Origin: Streptomyces sp. ISL-1
GTDB taxonomy: Bacteria > Actinomycetota > Actinomycetes > Streptomycetales > Streptomycetaceae
Assembly: GCF_018614585.1 (NCBI RefSeq)
Contig: NZ_JAGGOI010000013.1
Location: 1-55,801 of the forward strand
Length of the DNA: 55,801 nucleotides
Direction: 5' to 3'
Position 1 is the first letter of the stretch. Every line of letters begins with the position of its first letter. Position numbers and translations under genes: made by a program. The notes under the pieces were generated by a model that ran no database searches, was not told where the DNA came from, and worked only from the letters and a program-made list of their open reading frames with translations. Positions 31,326-43,701 of the stretch are shown here, in pieces.

Positions 31326-32469
31326 GCTGGCCCTCCATCAGGGATACGAAACGGTCGAAGAGGTACGCGGCGTCGTGCGGGCCCGCGGCCGCCTCGGGGT
31401 GGTACTGGACGCTGAAGGCCGGCTGGTCGAGCAGTTTCAGGCCCTCCACCACGTTGTCGTTGAGGCAGACGTGGGAGACCTCGGCGCGGCCGTAGGGGGT
31501 CTTCGACACCTTGTCGAGCGGCGCGTCGACGGCGAACCCGTGGTTGTGCGCAGTGATCTCGACCTTGCCGGTGGCGCGGTCCTGCACGGGCTGGTTGATA
31601 CCGCGGTGGCCGTACTTCAGCTTGTACGTGCCGAAGCCGAGCGAGCGGCCCAGCAGCTGGTTGCCGAAGCAGATGCCGAAGAGCGGCGTCCTGCGTTCCA
31701 GTACGGCCTTGACCACGGTCAGGTCGGCGGTCGCGGGGTCGCCGGGACCGTTGGAGAGGAACACGCCGTCGGGGTTCACGGCGTACACGTCCTCGACCGT
31801 GGCGGTGGCGGGCAGGACGTGCACCTCGATGCCGCGCTCGGCCAGCCGGTGCGGGGTCATGCCCTTGATGCCGAGGTCTATGGCGGCGACGGTGAAGCGC
31901 TTGGTGCCGATCGCCGGGACGACGTATGCCTCGGTGGTCGCCACCTGGGCGGAGAGGTTCGCGCCCTTCATCTGCGGGGCTCCCTGCACCCGCGCGAGCA
32001 GCGTGGCCTCGTCGGCGAGCGCCTCGCCGGAGAAGATGCCGACGCGCATCGCGCCGCGCTCACGCAGATGGCGGGTGAGCGCACGGGTGTCGATGCCGCT
32101 GATGCCCACGACGCCCTGGGCGACGAGCTCGTCGCCCAGGGAGCGCCGCGAGCGCCAGTTGGAGGGCACCCGAGCGGGGTCGCGGACGACATAGCCGGCG
32201 ACCCAGATCCGCCTGGACTCGGCGTCCTCGTCGTTGACGCCGGTGTTGCCGATGTGCGGGGCTGTCATCACGACGACCTGGCGGTGGTACGAGGGGTCGG
32301 TGAGCGTCTCCTGGTAACCGGTCATGCCGGTGTTGAACACCGCCTCACCGAAGGTCTCCCCCACGGCCCCGTAGGCGCGACCGCGGAAGGTGCGGCCGTC
32401 CTCCAGGACGAGTACGGCGGGAGACGCCCCTTGCCTCGTCGAGGCGTACCCCGGATTGGAGGTCGTCAT
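31318..32469 (-). CDS. carA: Carbamoyl-phosphate synthase small subunit
   Basis: A 383-residue glutaminase subunit that feeds ammonia to CarB. The N-terminal domain has [15 protein letters not shown] and [17 protein letters not shown]. The GATase class I domain has [10 protein letters not shown], the catalytic Cys in [10 protein letters not shown] and the His-Glu in [13 protein letters not shown]. The usual GICLGHQ motif reads GICFGNQ here. The ATG overlaps the stop of the membrane protein gene upstream (ATGA). Confidence 0.96.
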
Positions 32470-33038
32470 CGTGCGGTGCCTTCCGTCGTGCCGTTCACAG
32501 TGCTCTTGGTGTTGATCGCCTCGACCCAGGCGGCGTGCTCGGCCGCGTGGTCGGAGCGGAAGCCGGAGTCGATCAGCCTGTCGCCGTGCGCCCAGGTGAC
32601 GACCAGCAGCCCGTTCTCGGCGAGGACCTTGCCCGCGATGCCCTTGTCCAGCCTGGCCTCGCGCAGGGCCGCCGTCGGCACGAGGAAGTCCCGCGCCCCG
32701 GGGCGTACGACCTCCAGTCCCGCGTCCGTGAGCCTGAGCTCGGCCCGGCTGCGTACACCGAGGCCGTGGGCCACGATCCGGTCCAGCCACTGCCCCGCGG
32801 TCGTGGAGCCGTGGTAGCGGCCGGTCAGCTCAAGTGTCGCCTCGCCCGGCGCCTCGGGCACGGCGGGCAGCTCGGGCAGGTCGGACTGGAGACTGCCGCG
32901 CCACTTCCATCCCTGGCGCATCAGCCAGTAGACGAACGCGATGAAGAGCAGCAGTCCGACGACCCAGGCGATGCGTCCGGCCCAGTTGGTCACCTCCGCC
33001 GACTTCTCCCCGGCGGCCAGGATGATGAGAGTTGTCAC
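32466..33038 (-). CDS. Membrane protein with PH-like domain, in the pyr operon
   Basis: A 190-residue protein. One transmembrane helix lies at about residues 19-40 ([20 protein letters not shown]), followed by a short linker and a cytoplasmic domain resembling a bacterial PH-like fold ([29 protein letters not shown]). The function is unknown. It overlaps pyrC upstream and carA downstream by 4 bp each (GTGA, ATGA), so it is translationally tied to pyrimidine synthesis; this position is also kept in other Streptomyces (from memory). Confidence 0.85.
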   Translation of the reverse strand: MTTLIILAAGEKSAEVTNWAGRIAWVVGLLLFIAFVYWLMRQGWKWRGSLQSDLPELPAVPEAPGEATLELTGRYHGSTTAGQWLDRIVAHGLGVRSRAELRLTDAGLEVVRPGARDFLVPTAALREARLDKGIAGKVLAENGLLVVTWAHGDRLIDSGFRSDHAAEHAAWVEAINTKSTVNGTTEGTAR

Positions 33039-34321
33039 GCGAGCTTCCCGTCGACGACCGTGGCACGGCCCCGCAGGAAGGTGTGGGTCACTCGTCCCGG
33101 CAGCTCACGGCCCTGGTAGGGGGTGTTGCGGCTGCGGGAGGCGAAGCCCGCGGGGTCCACGAGTCCACGGTATGCCGGATCGACGAGCGTGAGGTTCGCG
33201 GGCTCACCTGCCGAGACGGGGCGGCCGTGGCCGTCCAGACGGCCGATCTGCGCCGGGCGGAAGGACATCCGGTCGGCGACCGCGGCCCAGTCGAGCAGCC
33301 CGGTGTCGACCATCGTCTGCTGGACGACGGAGAGCGCGGTCTCCAGGCCCACCATGCCCATGGCGGCCGCGGCCCACTCGCAGTCCTTGTCCTCGTGCGG
33401 GTGCGGGGCGTGGTCGGTGGCGACGCAGTCGATGGTGCCGTCGGCGAGAGCCTCGCGCAGGGCCAGAACGTCGGCCTCGGTGCGCAGCGGCGGGTTCACC
33501 TTGTAGACGGGGTTGTACGTACGTACCAGGTCGTCCGTGAGCAGCAGGTGGTGCGGGGTGACCTCGGCGGTGACGTTCCAGCCCTTGGACTTGGCCCAGC
33601 GGACGATCTCGACCGAGCCCGCGGTGGAGAGGTGGCAGATGTGGACGCGGGAGCCCACGTGGGCGGCGAGGAGGACATCGCGGGCGATGATCGACTCCTC
33701 GGCGACCGCCGGCCAGCCTCCGAGGCCGAGCTCGGCGGAGACGATGCCCTCGTTCATCTGGGCGCCCTCGGTGAGGCGGGGCTCCTGGGCGTGCTGGGCG
33801 ACGACGCCGTCGAACGCCTTCACATACTCCAGGGCGCGGCGCATGATCACTGCGTCGTCGACGCACTTGCCGTCGTCGGAGAAGACCTTCACACCGGCGG
33901 CGGAGTCGTGCATGGCGCCGAGCTCGGCGAGCTTCTTGCCCTCCAGGCCCACAGTGACGGCGCCGATGGGCTGCACGTCGCAGTAGCCGGACTCCTTGCC
34001 GAGGCGGTAGACCTGCTCGACGACGCCGGCCGTGTCGGCGACCGGGAAGGTGTTTGCCATCGCGTGTACGGCGGTGAAGCCGCCGACAGCGGCCGCCCTG
34101 GTGCCGGTGAGGACGGTCTCTGAGTCCTCGCGACCGGGCTCGCGCAGGTGGGTGTGCAGGTCCACGAGACCGGGCAGCAGGATCTGTCCTGCGGCCTCGA
34201 CCACCGTCGCGTCCCCGGCTTCGAGGTCCGTGCCGACCTCGGCGATGGTCTCGCCGTCGATCAGGACGTCCCGCGTCTCGCCGCCCAGCACCTTCGCGCC
34301 GCGAATAAGGATCTTGCTCAT
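33035..34321 (-). CDS. pyrC: Dihydroorotase
   Basis: A 428-residue class I amidohydrolase that cyclises carbamoyl aspartate. The zinc motif LVDLHTHLREPG is at about residues 52-63. Further metal-site regions are VSAELGLGGWPA, HVGSRVHICHLSTAGS (His), VTPHHLLLTDD (His) and CVATDHAPH with the catalytic Asp. ATG start; 2 bp separate it from the pyrB stop. Confidence 0.96.
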   Translation of the reverse strand: MSKILIRGAKVLGGETRDVLIDGETIAEVGTDLEAGDATVVEAAGQILLPGLVDLHTHLREPGREDSETVLTGTRAAAVGGFTAVHAMANTFPVADTAGVVEQVYRLGKESGYCDVQPIGAVTVGLEGKKLAELGAMHDSAAGVKVFSDDGKCVDDAVIMRRALEYVKAFDGVVAQHAQEPRLTEGAQMNEGIVSAELGLGGWPAVAEESIIARDVLLAAHVGSRVHICHLSTAGSVEIVRWAKSKGWNVTAEVTPHHLLLTDDLVRTYNPVYKVNPPLRTEADVLALREALADGTIDCVATDHAPHPHEDKDCEWAAAAMGMVGLETALSVVQQTMVDTGLLDWAAVADRMSFRPAQIGRLDGHGRPVSAGEPANLTLVDPAYRGLVDPAGFASRSRNTPYQGRELPGRVTHTFLRGRATVVDGKLA

Positions 34322-34323
34322 GG

Positions 34324-35310
34324 TTACTTGTTCTCCTCGGTGCGCGCGTTGGTGGGGCTGACGGCGGACTCGTTGCCGCCCAGAAGCAGATACAGGACGG
34401 CCATGCGGGTCGAGACGCCGTTGGCGACCTGCTCGACGGCCGTGCAGCGGTCGGAGTCGGCGACCTCGGCGGTGATCTCCATGCCGCGGTTCATCGGGCC
34501 GGGGTGCATGACGATGGCGTGCTCCGGCATCCGGGCCATGCGGTCGCCGTCAAGGCCGTAGCGGCGGGAGTACTCACGCTCGGTCGGGAAGAAGGCGGCG
34601 TTCATCCGCTCGCGCTGGACGCGCAGCATCATCACCGCGTCGGATTTCGGCAGCACCGCGTCGAGGTCGTACGACACTTCGCACGGCCAGTTCTCGACGC
34701 CGATCGGAACCAGGGTCGGCGGGGCGACCAGGGTGACCTGGGCGCCGAGGGTGTGCAGCAGCAGGACGTTGGAGCGGGCCACCCGGCTGTGCAGGATGTC
34801 GCCGACGATCGTGATCCGGCGGCCGTCCAGGCCACGCCCTGTGCCGGCGTCCGCGCCGACCAGGCGGCGGCGCATGGTGAAGGCGTCGAGCAGTGCCTGC
34901 GTGGGGTGCTCGTGCGTGCCGTCGCCGGCGTTGACGACTGCGCCGTCGATCCAGCCGGAGGTGGCGAGCCGGTAGGGGGCTCCGGACGCGCCGTGCCGGA
35001 TGACGACGGCGTCCGCGCCCATCGCCTCCAGGGTCAGCGCGGTGTCCTTGAGCGACTCGCCCTTGGAGACCGAGGACCCCTTGGCGGAGAAGTTGATGAC
35101 GTCGGCGGAGAGCCGCTTGGCGGCGGCTTCGAAGGAGATCCGGGTCCGTGTCGAGTCCTCGAAGAAGAGGTTGACCACGGTGCGGCCGCGCAGGGTCGGC
35201 AGTTTCTTGATCGGCCGGTCGGCGACCCGGGCCATCTCCTCGGCGGTGTCGAGGATCAGAACGGCGTCGTCGCGGGTGAGGTCGGCGGCCGAGATGAGGT
35301 GGCGCTTCAT
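34324..35310 (-). CDS. pyrB: Aspartate carbamoyltransferase catalytic subunit
   Basis: A 328-residue transcarbamoylase that joins carbamoyl phosphate and aspartate. The carbamoyl phosphate site reads [14 protein letters not shown] (about residues 50-63), then [12 protein letters not shown] and [19 protein letters not shown]. The C-terminal aspartate domain has [10 protein letters not shown] and [13 protein letters not shown]. No regulatory subunit gene is nearby. The 138-bp gap from pyrR carries two hairpins. Confidence 0.96.
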   Translation of the reverse strand: MKRHLISAADLTRDDAVLILDTAEEMARVADRPIKKLPTLRGRTVVNLFFEDSTRTRISFEAAAKRLSADVINFSAKGSSVSKGESLKDTALTLEAMGADAVVIRHGASGAPYRLATSGWIDGAVVNAGDGTHEHPTQALLDAFTMRRRLVGADAGTGRGLDGRRITIVGDILHSRVARSNVLLLHTLGAQVTLVAPPTLVPIGVENWPCEVSYDLDAVLPKSDAVMMLRVQRERMNAAFFPTEREYSRRYGLDGDRMARMPEHAIVMHPGPMNRGMEITAEVADSDRCTAVEQVANGVSTRMAVLYLLLGGNESAVSPTNARTEENK

Positions 35311-35341
35311 CTGGGTGTGCTCCGTTGTCTGGAGGTCGTGG

Positions 35342-35442
35342 GTCCGGGCCTGCGGGGAGCCGCTCGGGATGCGGCCCGGACAAGCACAGCGGCATGCGGG
35401 CGCGCAGGTGGCACGTCCGTACGGGATTCGGGGGCGTACGGA
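35342..35442 (-). other. Two hairpins in the pyrR-pyrB intergenic region
   Basis: Stem 1 is TCCGTACG (35416-35423) with CGTACGGA (35435-35442), right after the pyrR stop. Stem 2 is GTCCGGGCC (35342-35350) with GGCCCGGAC (35373-35381) around a 22-nt loop. No T run follows either, and the PyrR motif seen upstream of pyrR is absent here. They may modulate or process the pyrR-pyrB mRNA. Confidence 0.4.
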
Positions 35443-35448
35443 GAGGTG

Positions 35449-36066
35449 CTACTGCTCGCCGGCCGGGGCGGTCTCGCTCCCCCGGCCTTCGGCCGACGGG
35501 TCCCCGCTCTCGCGTCGCTCGCCGAGAAGCACCGAGTCGCGGCCGTCCTCCTCGGCGAGCAGGACCCTGACCGTCTCCCGCAGCGACGTGGGGAGGTTCT
35601 TGCCGACGTAGTCGGCGCGGATCGGGAGTTCGCGGTGGCCTCGGTCCACCAGGACGGCGAGCTGCACGGCGCGCGGCCTGCCGATGTCGCCGAGCGCGTC
35701 GAGGGCGGCGCGGATGGTGCGACCGGAGAAGAGCACGTCGTCGACGAGTACGACCAGCCGGCCGTCCACGCCGTCACCGGGGATCTCGGTGCGGGCCAGC
35801 GTGCGGGGAGGCCGCAGGCGCAGGTCGTCGCGGTACATGGTGATGTCGAGCGAGCCGACCGGGATCTTGCGGCCGGTGATCTCTTCGAGCTTGTCGGCCA
35901 GCCGGCGGGCGAGGAACACACCGCGGGTCGGAATGCCGAGAAGCACCACGTCGTCGGCGCCCTTGGCGCGTTCGACGATCTCGTGGGCGATGCGGGTCAG
36001 AACCCGCGCGATGTCGGGGGCCTCGAGAACGGGGCGTGCCGAATCGGAATTGTTCTTGGTGTCCAT
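35449..36066 (-). CDS. pyrR: Bifunctional pyr operon regulator / uracil phosphoribosyltransferase
   Basis: A 205-residue PRPP-binding protein that senses UMP and binds pyr mRNA. The PRPP motif [20 protein letters not shown] is near residues 105-125, and [14 protein letters not shown] and [14 protein letters not shown] are family typical. A ~30-residue hydrophilic tail ([14 protein letters not shown]) follows the usual end. It heads the pyr cluster, and its own leader carries a PyrR-type RNA element over the ribosome site, implying autoregulation. Confidence 0.95.
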   Translation of the reverse strand: MDTKNNSDSARPVLEAPDIARVLTRIAHEIVERAKGADDVVLLGIPTRGVFLARRLADKLEEITGRKIPVGSLDITMYRDDLRLRPPRTLARTEIPGDGVDGRLVVLVDDVLFSGRTIRAALDALGDIGRPRAVQLAVLVDRGHRELPIRADYVGKNLPTSLRETVRVLLAEEDGRDSVLLGERRESGDPSAEGRGSETAPAGEQ

Positions 36067-36077
36067 ATGAAAACGGA

Positions 36078-36111
36078 CCTCCTTCTCCGCCTCACGGGAC
36101 GGATCTTAAAG
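36078..36111 (-). promoter_or_regulatory. PyrR RNA-binding element overlapping the pyrR ribosome binding site
   Basis: On the minus strand the leader reads CTTTAAGATCCGTCCC, then GTGAGG, CGGAG and AAGGAGG. This matches the PyrR binding-loop pattern: UCC, a GNGAGG loop, then AAGGAG. CCG-U-CC pairs with GG-CGG around the CGUGA loop. The downstream AAGGAGG is the pyrR ribosome site, 11 nt from the ATG, so bound PyrR could block translation rather than act by termination. Confidence 0.75.
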
Positions 36112-36210
36112 GACGTCTAAATTGCGCCACCCACGTTATCAGGGCCTTGCGGGGCCCGGTCGCGGGCCCCCGGTCCCGCCGCAGGCGGATACCGGTCGGA
36201 CCTTTTCGGC

Positions 36211-36253
36211 TTGACGCATCCAAGTAACGCTGCGTAACCTCACAGTGAGTTAC
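36211..36253 (+). promoter_or_regulatory. bldD promoter with overlapping BldD-type operator
   Basis: TTGACG (36211-36216) and TAACCT (36235-36240) form a -35/-10 pair with an 18-bp spacer. The near-palindrome GTAACCTCACAGTGAGTTAC (36234-36253) overlaps the -10 and the expected start site. BldD is known to repress its own promoter through TNAC/GTNA-type sites, so this is probably the autoregulatory operator. Confidence 0.65.
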
Positions 36254-36300
36254 CAGCCGCGCGGCGGAGCCGCACGTTGTCACAGCGTCCGGGGAGCTAT

Positions 36301-36801
36301 ATGTCCAGCGAATACGCAAAACAGCTCGGGGCCAAGCTCCGCGCCATCCGCACCCAGCAGGGGCTTTCCCTCCACGGCGTGGAAGAGAAGTCCCAGGGCC
36401 GCTGGAAGGCCGTTGTAGTCGGTTCGTACGAGCGTGGCGACCGCGCGGTGACCGTGCAGCGCCTCGCCGAGCTGGCGGACTTCTACGGCGTCCCGGTGCA
36501 GGAACTGCTTCCTGGCACCACGCCGGGCGGGGCCGCCGAGCCGCCGCCGAAGCTCGTCCTGGATCTGGAGCGGCTTGCCCATGTGCCGCAGGAGAAGGCG
36601 GGCCCGCTGCAGCGCTACGCCGCCACGATCCAGTCCCAGCGCGGCGACTACAACGGCAAGGTGCTGTCGATCCGCCAGGACGACCTGCGCACCCTGGCCG
36701 TCATCTACGACCAGTCGCCCTCGGTTCTGACCGAGCAGCTCATCAGCTGGGGCGTGCTGGACGCGGAGGCGCGGCGCGCGGTGGGCCACGAAGAGGGCTG
36801 A
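36301..36801 (+). CDS. bldD: Developmental master regulator BldD
   Basis: A 166-residue repressor of sporulation genes in vegetative growth. The XRE-type HTH fills residues 1-70 (LGAKLRAIRTQQGLSLHGVE; VVGSYERGDRAVTVQRLAEL). The C-terminal domain carries the cyclic-di-GMP signature RGD-X8-RQDD (RGDYNGKVLSIRQDD). ATG at 36301 follows GGGGAG and gives the known MSSEYAKQL; an upstream in-frame start at 36277 has no such support. It is divergent from pyrR. Confidence 0.98.
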   Translation: MSSEYAKQLGAKLRAIRTQQGLSLHGVEEKSQGRWKAVVVGSYERGDRAVTVQRLAELADFYGVPVQELLPGTTPGGAAEPPPKLVLDLERLAHVPQEKAGPLQRYAATIQSQRGDYNGKVLSIRQDDLRTLAVIYDQSPSVLTEQLISWGVLDAEARRAVGHEEG

Positions 36802-36827
36802 CGCCACTTCAGGAGAAACGTCACATC

Positions 36828-36862
36828 GGAGGGCGAACCCGTCATGTGCGGGTTCGCCCTCC
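36828..36862 (+). terminator. bldD terminator
   Basis: A perfect 14-bp stem (GGAGGGCGAACCCG, 36828-36841, with 36849-36862) and a 7-nt loop, 27 bp after the bldD stop. Confidence 0.8.
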
Positions 36863-36928
36863 ATTGCGTTTCCCCGCGTTCCCCTTGTGTCTCATTGCGT
36901 CTCATGGCGTTCGGACCGTGCGGACATG

Positions 36929-36977
36929 CACCAGGCCCGAAGCGGAAGATGGTTCATCTTCGGCTTCGGGCCTGGTG
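36929..36977. terminator. Second terminator between bldD and nusB
   Basis: A long two-part stem: CACCAGGCCCGAAG (36929-36942) with 36964-36977, and inside it GAAGATG (36945-36951) with CATCTTC (36955-36961). It lies just after the nusB stop and serves the nusB-side transcript, perhaps both strands. Confidence 0.8.
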
Positions 36978-36991
36978 GAGCCTGCTGGGGG

Positions 36992-37420
36992 CTAGTCGCG
37001 CCGCAGGCTCGGCTTGAGGTCCTTGAAGCGGCCGAGCAGGCCGTTCACGAACGACGGGGACTCGTCGGTGGAGAACTCCTTGGCGAGCTGCACCGCCTCG
37101 TCGATCACCACCGCGTCCGGGGTCTCGTCCACCCACACCAGCTCGTACGCGCCGAGCCGGATGATGTTGCGGTCGACGGCCGGCATCCGGTCGAGGGTCC
37201 AGCCGACAGAGTAGGTGGCGATGAGGTCGTCGATCCGGTCCGCGTACTGCGCGTACCCCTCGACGAGCTCCATGGTGTACTCGCCGACCGGCGGCTGCCT
37301 GTCGTCGGTCCGCGCGTGCCGCAGCCAGTCCGTGAGGACCGTCTGCACGGACTCACCGCGCTGGTCGGCCTCGAAGAGGATCTGAAAGGCGCGCTTGCGG
37401 GCCTTGTTCCGGGCAGCCAC
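36992..37420 (-). CDS. nusB: Transcription antitermination factor NusB
   Basis: A 142-residue all-helical RNA-binding protein that joins the rRNA antitermination complex with NusE. RKRAFQILFEADQRGES is the N-terminal family signature, VDRNIIRLGAYELVW the central motif, and FVNGLLGRF the C-terminal one. The GTG start is 3 bp from the efp stop, indicating one operon with efp. Confidence 0.95.
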   Translation of the reverse strand: MAARNKARKRAFQILFEADQRGESVQTVLTDWLRHARTDDRQPPVGEYTMELVEGYAQYADRIDDLIATYSVGWTLDRMPAVDRNIIRLGAYELVWVDETPDAVVIDEAVQLAKEFSTDESPSFVNGLLGRFKDLKPSLRRD

Positions 37421-37422
37421 GG

Positions 37423-37989
37423 TTAGCTGTTCACCCGGCCGAGGTACTCACCGGAGCGGGTGTCGACCTTGATCTTCTCACCGGTGGTGATGAAGAGCGG
37501 GACACCGATCTCGAAGCCGGTCTCCAGGGTGGCGGGCTTGGTGCCGCCGGTGGAGCGGTCCCCCTGGACGCCGGGGTCGGTGTGCTGGATGGTCAGCTCG
37601 ACGGCGGCGGGCAGCTCGACATAGAGCACCGCGCCCTCGTGCTGGGCCACGCTGGCGGTGAAGCCCTCGATCAGGAAGTTGGCGGCGTCACCGACGGCCT
37701 TGCGCTCGATGTGCAGCTGGTCGTACGTCTGCATGTCCATGAAGACGAAGTAGTCGCCGTCCATGTACGAGAACTGCATGTCGCGGCGGTCTACGGTGGC
37801 CGTCTCGACCTTTACACCGGCGTTGAAGGTCTTGTCGACGACCTTGCCGGAAAGCACGTTCTTGAGCTTGGTGCGCACAAAGGCAGGGCCCTTGCCGGGC
37901 TTGACGTGCTGGAACTCGACGACGGACCAGAGCTGGCCTCCGTCGAGCTTGAGCACCATGCCGTTCTTGAGGTCGTTCGTGGAAGCCAC
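37423..37989 (-). CDS. efp: Translation elongation factor P
   Basis: A 188-residue three-domain OB-fold factor that relieves ribosome stalling at proline runs. The N-terminal KOW-like domain has the loop [17 protein letters not shown] with the tip Lys near residue 32; the C-terminal signature is [18 protein letters not shown]. The start is GTG. Such a factor would be needed for Pro-rich proteins such as the one at 39257-40252. Whether the Lys is modified cannot be told here. Confidence 0.96.
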   Translation of the reverse strand: MASTNDLKNGMVLKLDGGQLWSVVEFQHVKPGKGPAFVRTKLKNVLSGKVVDKTFNAGVKVETATVDRRDMQFSYMDGDYFVFMDMQTYDQLHIERKAVGDAANFLIEGFTASVAQHEGAVLYVELPAAVELTIQHTDPGVQGDRSTGGTKPATLETGFEIGVPLFITTGEKIKVDTRSGEYLGRVNS

Positions 37990-38048
37990 GGTTGCGGAAT
38001 CTCCTGGACTGACGCTGGTGGACGACCGAGGACGCGCGCTCAGCTGAG

Positions 38049-39155
38049 CTAGAGCGCGAGCAGCTCCTTGGTCGTGATGGTGAGTAGCTCGGGTCCGCCG
38101 TCCGCCACCTGGCGCACGACGAGCGTGTCATCGATCCGGACACCGCCCCGGCCCGGGAGGTGGACCCCCGGTTCGACGGTGACCGGCACACAAGCGTCCA
38201 GTTTACCCATGGCCGCAGGGGCCAGCTGCGGCTCCTCGTCGATTTCGAGCCCCACCCCGTGCCCGGTGAGCGGCGGGAGGCCCTCGCCATGGCCCGCGGA
38301 GTCCAGGATCTGGCGGGCCGCGTGGTCCACATCGCGATACGCGGCGCCCGGTGAGAGAGACTCCCGGGCGGCCCGCTGAGCGGTGAAGACAATGTCGTAC
38401 AGCTCGATCTGCCAGTCCGCCGGGGTCGTACCGATCACGAATGTACGGCCGATCTCGCAGAGGTAGCCGCGGTAGTTGGCGCCCACGCAGACGGCCAGGA
38501 AATCACCTTCCTCGACCCTGCGGTCGGTGGGACGGTGACCGCCGCAGCCCGAGTTGGGTCCGGTGGCGACCGAGGTCGGGAAGGCGGGGCCGTCGGCGCC
38601 GTGGTCGACGAGCCGGCGCTCCAGCTCGAGGGCGAGATGCCGTTCGGTGCGGCCCACCAGGATCGACTCCAGCAGTTCGCCGAGGGCCTGGTCGGTGATC
38701 TCGGCCGCGATCCGCAGGCAGGCGATCTCCTCCTCGTCCTTGACGAGCCGCTGATGCTCCACTGCGAGGCCGAGGTCGGCCAGACGCAGCCGGGGCGCGA
38801 CCGAGCCGACCGCCCGGTGCCTCGCCACGGTCAGATGGTGCTCCTCGACGGCGAGACTCTCCACGCCGACGGTCCGCGCGAGCTCGCCGGCCGCGACCGC
38901 CGGATCGCCGGCCGAGGTCGGCAGGACCGTCAGCCGCAGCTGCTCGTCAAGGCGGCCGTAGGCGGGGTCTCCGGTGGGTGTACGGGGGCAGAGCAGGTGG
39001 TCCTCGCCGGGGCCGAGCAGCAGCACGGCGCCGGGCGGCGCGCCGCCCGCCAGATAGCGGACGTTGGCGGGGCGGGAGACCAGGGCCCCGGCGCTGCCGG
39101 TGGCCGCGCACTGGTCACGCAGCCGGTCGCGGCGGACCCCATACACCTCTGACAT
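38049..39155 (-). CDS. M24-family (Xaa-Pro aminopeptidase-like) protein with altered metal ligands
   Basis: A 368-residue pita-bread fold protein with an N-terminal creatinase-like domain and a C-terminal M24 domain. Comparison with E. coli PepP motifs suggests changed ligands. The first Asp is Cys ([13 protein letters not shown]), the second Asp is Glu ([11 protein letters not shown]), and the last Glu is Asp ([10 protein letters not shown]). The His ([10 protein letters not shown]) and the EPG Glu ([11 protein letters not shown]) remain. It may be a low-activity or non-metallo member. It lies upstream of efp-nusB with a 59-bp gap. Confidence 0.85.
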   Translation of the reverse strand: MSEVYGVRRDRLRDQCAATGSAGALVSRPANVRYLAGGAPPGAVLLLGPGEDHLLCPRTPTGDPAYGRLDEQLRLTVLPTSAGDPAVAAGELARTVGVESLAVEEHHLTVARHRAVGSVAPRLRLADLGLAVEHQRLVKDEEEIACLRIAAEITDQALGELLESILVGRTERHLALELERRLVDHGADGPAFPTSVATGPNSGCGGHRPTDRRVEEGDFLAVCVGANYRGYLCEIGRTFVIGTTPADWQIELYDIVFTAQRAARESLSPGAAYRDVDHAARQILDSAGHGEGLPPLTGHGVGLEIDEEPQLAPAAMGKLDACVPVTVEPGVHLPGRGGVRIDDTLVVRQVADGGPELLTITTKELLAL

Positions 39156-39256
39156 GTCACGAGCCTACGAGCGGTTGCGCGGCTCGGCCTGGTCAGCGCG
39201 TCCGACCGGGGGTGCGCACGGGTCGGCTGCCGGGACACGGCCCGCGTATGCCCGGG

Positions 39257-40252
39257 CTACCAGCTCGGCGGGCTCGCGATGGACCGCGCCAGGACGTCGT
39301 CGAGCACCCGGGCGGTGGTCTCCACGTCGTACTTGGAGTTGTCAATTATCGGCAGCCCGGATCCGTACCAACCGGCCATCCGGCCGTGGATGCCGGCGAC
39401 TTCCTCGTCCGAAAGGCGACGGTTGCCGCTGCGCTCGGCGTTGCGCTCCAGCACGATCTCGAGGCCGGGGAGCAGAACGACGGGCAGCAGGCCCGGGCCG
39501 ATATGACGCTTCCAGCCGCCGAGACCGACGACCGGCCGGTCCGGGAAGACCGCGTCGTCAAGGATGCAGGAGATGCCGTTCGCCAGGAAGTTGCGGGCGG
39601 CGAAGCCGCAGGTGCGGCGGGCCAGGCGGTACTGCGCCTCGGAGTGGTCGTTCCAGCCGGACTGGGGGTCGGCGAAGCCGGAGCAGACCCATTCGCGTAC
39701 GTCGTCGAGGCTGATGTGCGCGGTGGGGACGCGGCGGCTGGTGGCCCAGTGCCGGGCCACAGTCGTCTTGCCTGCGCCGGCCGGGCCGATGAGCAGGACG
39801 GCGAGGGTGGCCACGCCGGTGCCGCTGTCGGAGAGCGGCGGGGCGGGTATGGGAACCGGGCCGCCGGGCGGCAGCGGGATGTGCCCGGTCGTCTCCCGGG
39901 ACGCCGGCGCGGAGGCCTGCTGGGGGGCGGGACCCGACCAGCCGGGGGCGGGATGCCCGCCGTGCGGCTGCCCCTGCGGCGGATGCGCGGGCGGCCGGCC
40001 CTGAGGCGGCGGAGAACCCGCGGGCGCGGCGGGCGGCCGGCCCTGCGGGTGCGCAGGACCCGCGGGAGCCACGGGAGGCGGTCCGGCAGGCCCCGTGGGC
40101 GGCGGCCCGGCAGGAGCGCCCGGGTGCTGGGCGCTGTGTGTCCATCCGGCCGGGCCGTGCCCCGGTCCCTGGGGCGGCGGCAGCGGAGCCCCCACTGCGT
40201 GCTGCATCCGGTGCCACTCCGTCTCGTACGACTGACGCTGGTCAGGCGGCAC
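39257..40252 (-). CDS. P-loop AAA/kinase-like ATPase with Pro-rich N-terminus
   Basis: A 331-residue protein. The first ~130 residues are a low-complexity Pro/Gly/Ala/Gln region, probably disordered. The P-loop LLIGPAGAGKTTVARHWA (about residues 153-170) opens a zeta-toxin/kinase-like NTPase domain with HISLDDVREWVCSGFADPQ and CILDDAVFPDRPVV. The substrate is unknown. The GTG start at 40252 is not strongly supported by a ribosome site; an internal ATG (MQHAVGAP) is possible. It lies between pepP-like and aroQ genes in the same direction. Confidence 0.8.
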   Translation of the reverse strand: MPPDQRQSYETEWHRMQHAVGAPLPPPQGPGHGPAGWTHSAQHPGAPAGPPPTGPAGPPPVAPAGPAHPQGRPPAAPAGSPPPQGRPPAHPPQGQPHGGHPAPGWSGPAPQQASAPASRETTGHIPLPPGGPVPIPAPPLSDSGTGVATLAVLLIGPAGAGKTTVARHWATSRRVPTAHISLDDVREWVCSGFADPQSGWNDHSEAQYRLARRTCGFAARNFLANGISCILDDAVFPDRPVVGLGGWKRHIGPGLLPVVLLPGLEIVLERNAERSGNRRLSDEEVAGIHGRMAGWYGSGLPIIDNSKYDVETTARVLDDVLARSIASPPSW

Positions 40253-40329
40253 TCGGCCGCCTTGCTACCGAACGGTACCTTCCCGTCCGCCCCCTGCGTG
40301 AACGGCCGGGGAAGGCCCGAAGTGCCCTG

Positions 40330-43563
<3,234 letters not shown>

Positions 43564-43701
43564 CGGTGCTCCTCATGCTCGCGCCTGGAACTGCGACGGC
43601 GCGACCGGGTGCGCGGCCCTGGCACGCCTGACTCGATCCTCCCACGTCCGGGCCCGTGCCCCGCTCTCCGGTCCAGCAACCGGACGCCGCGCGGGCGGAC
43701 C

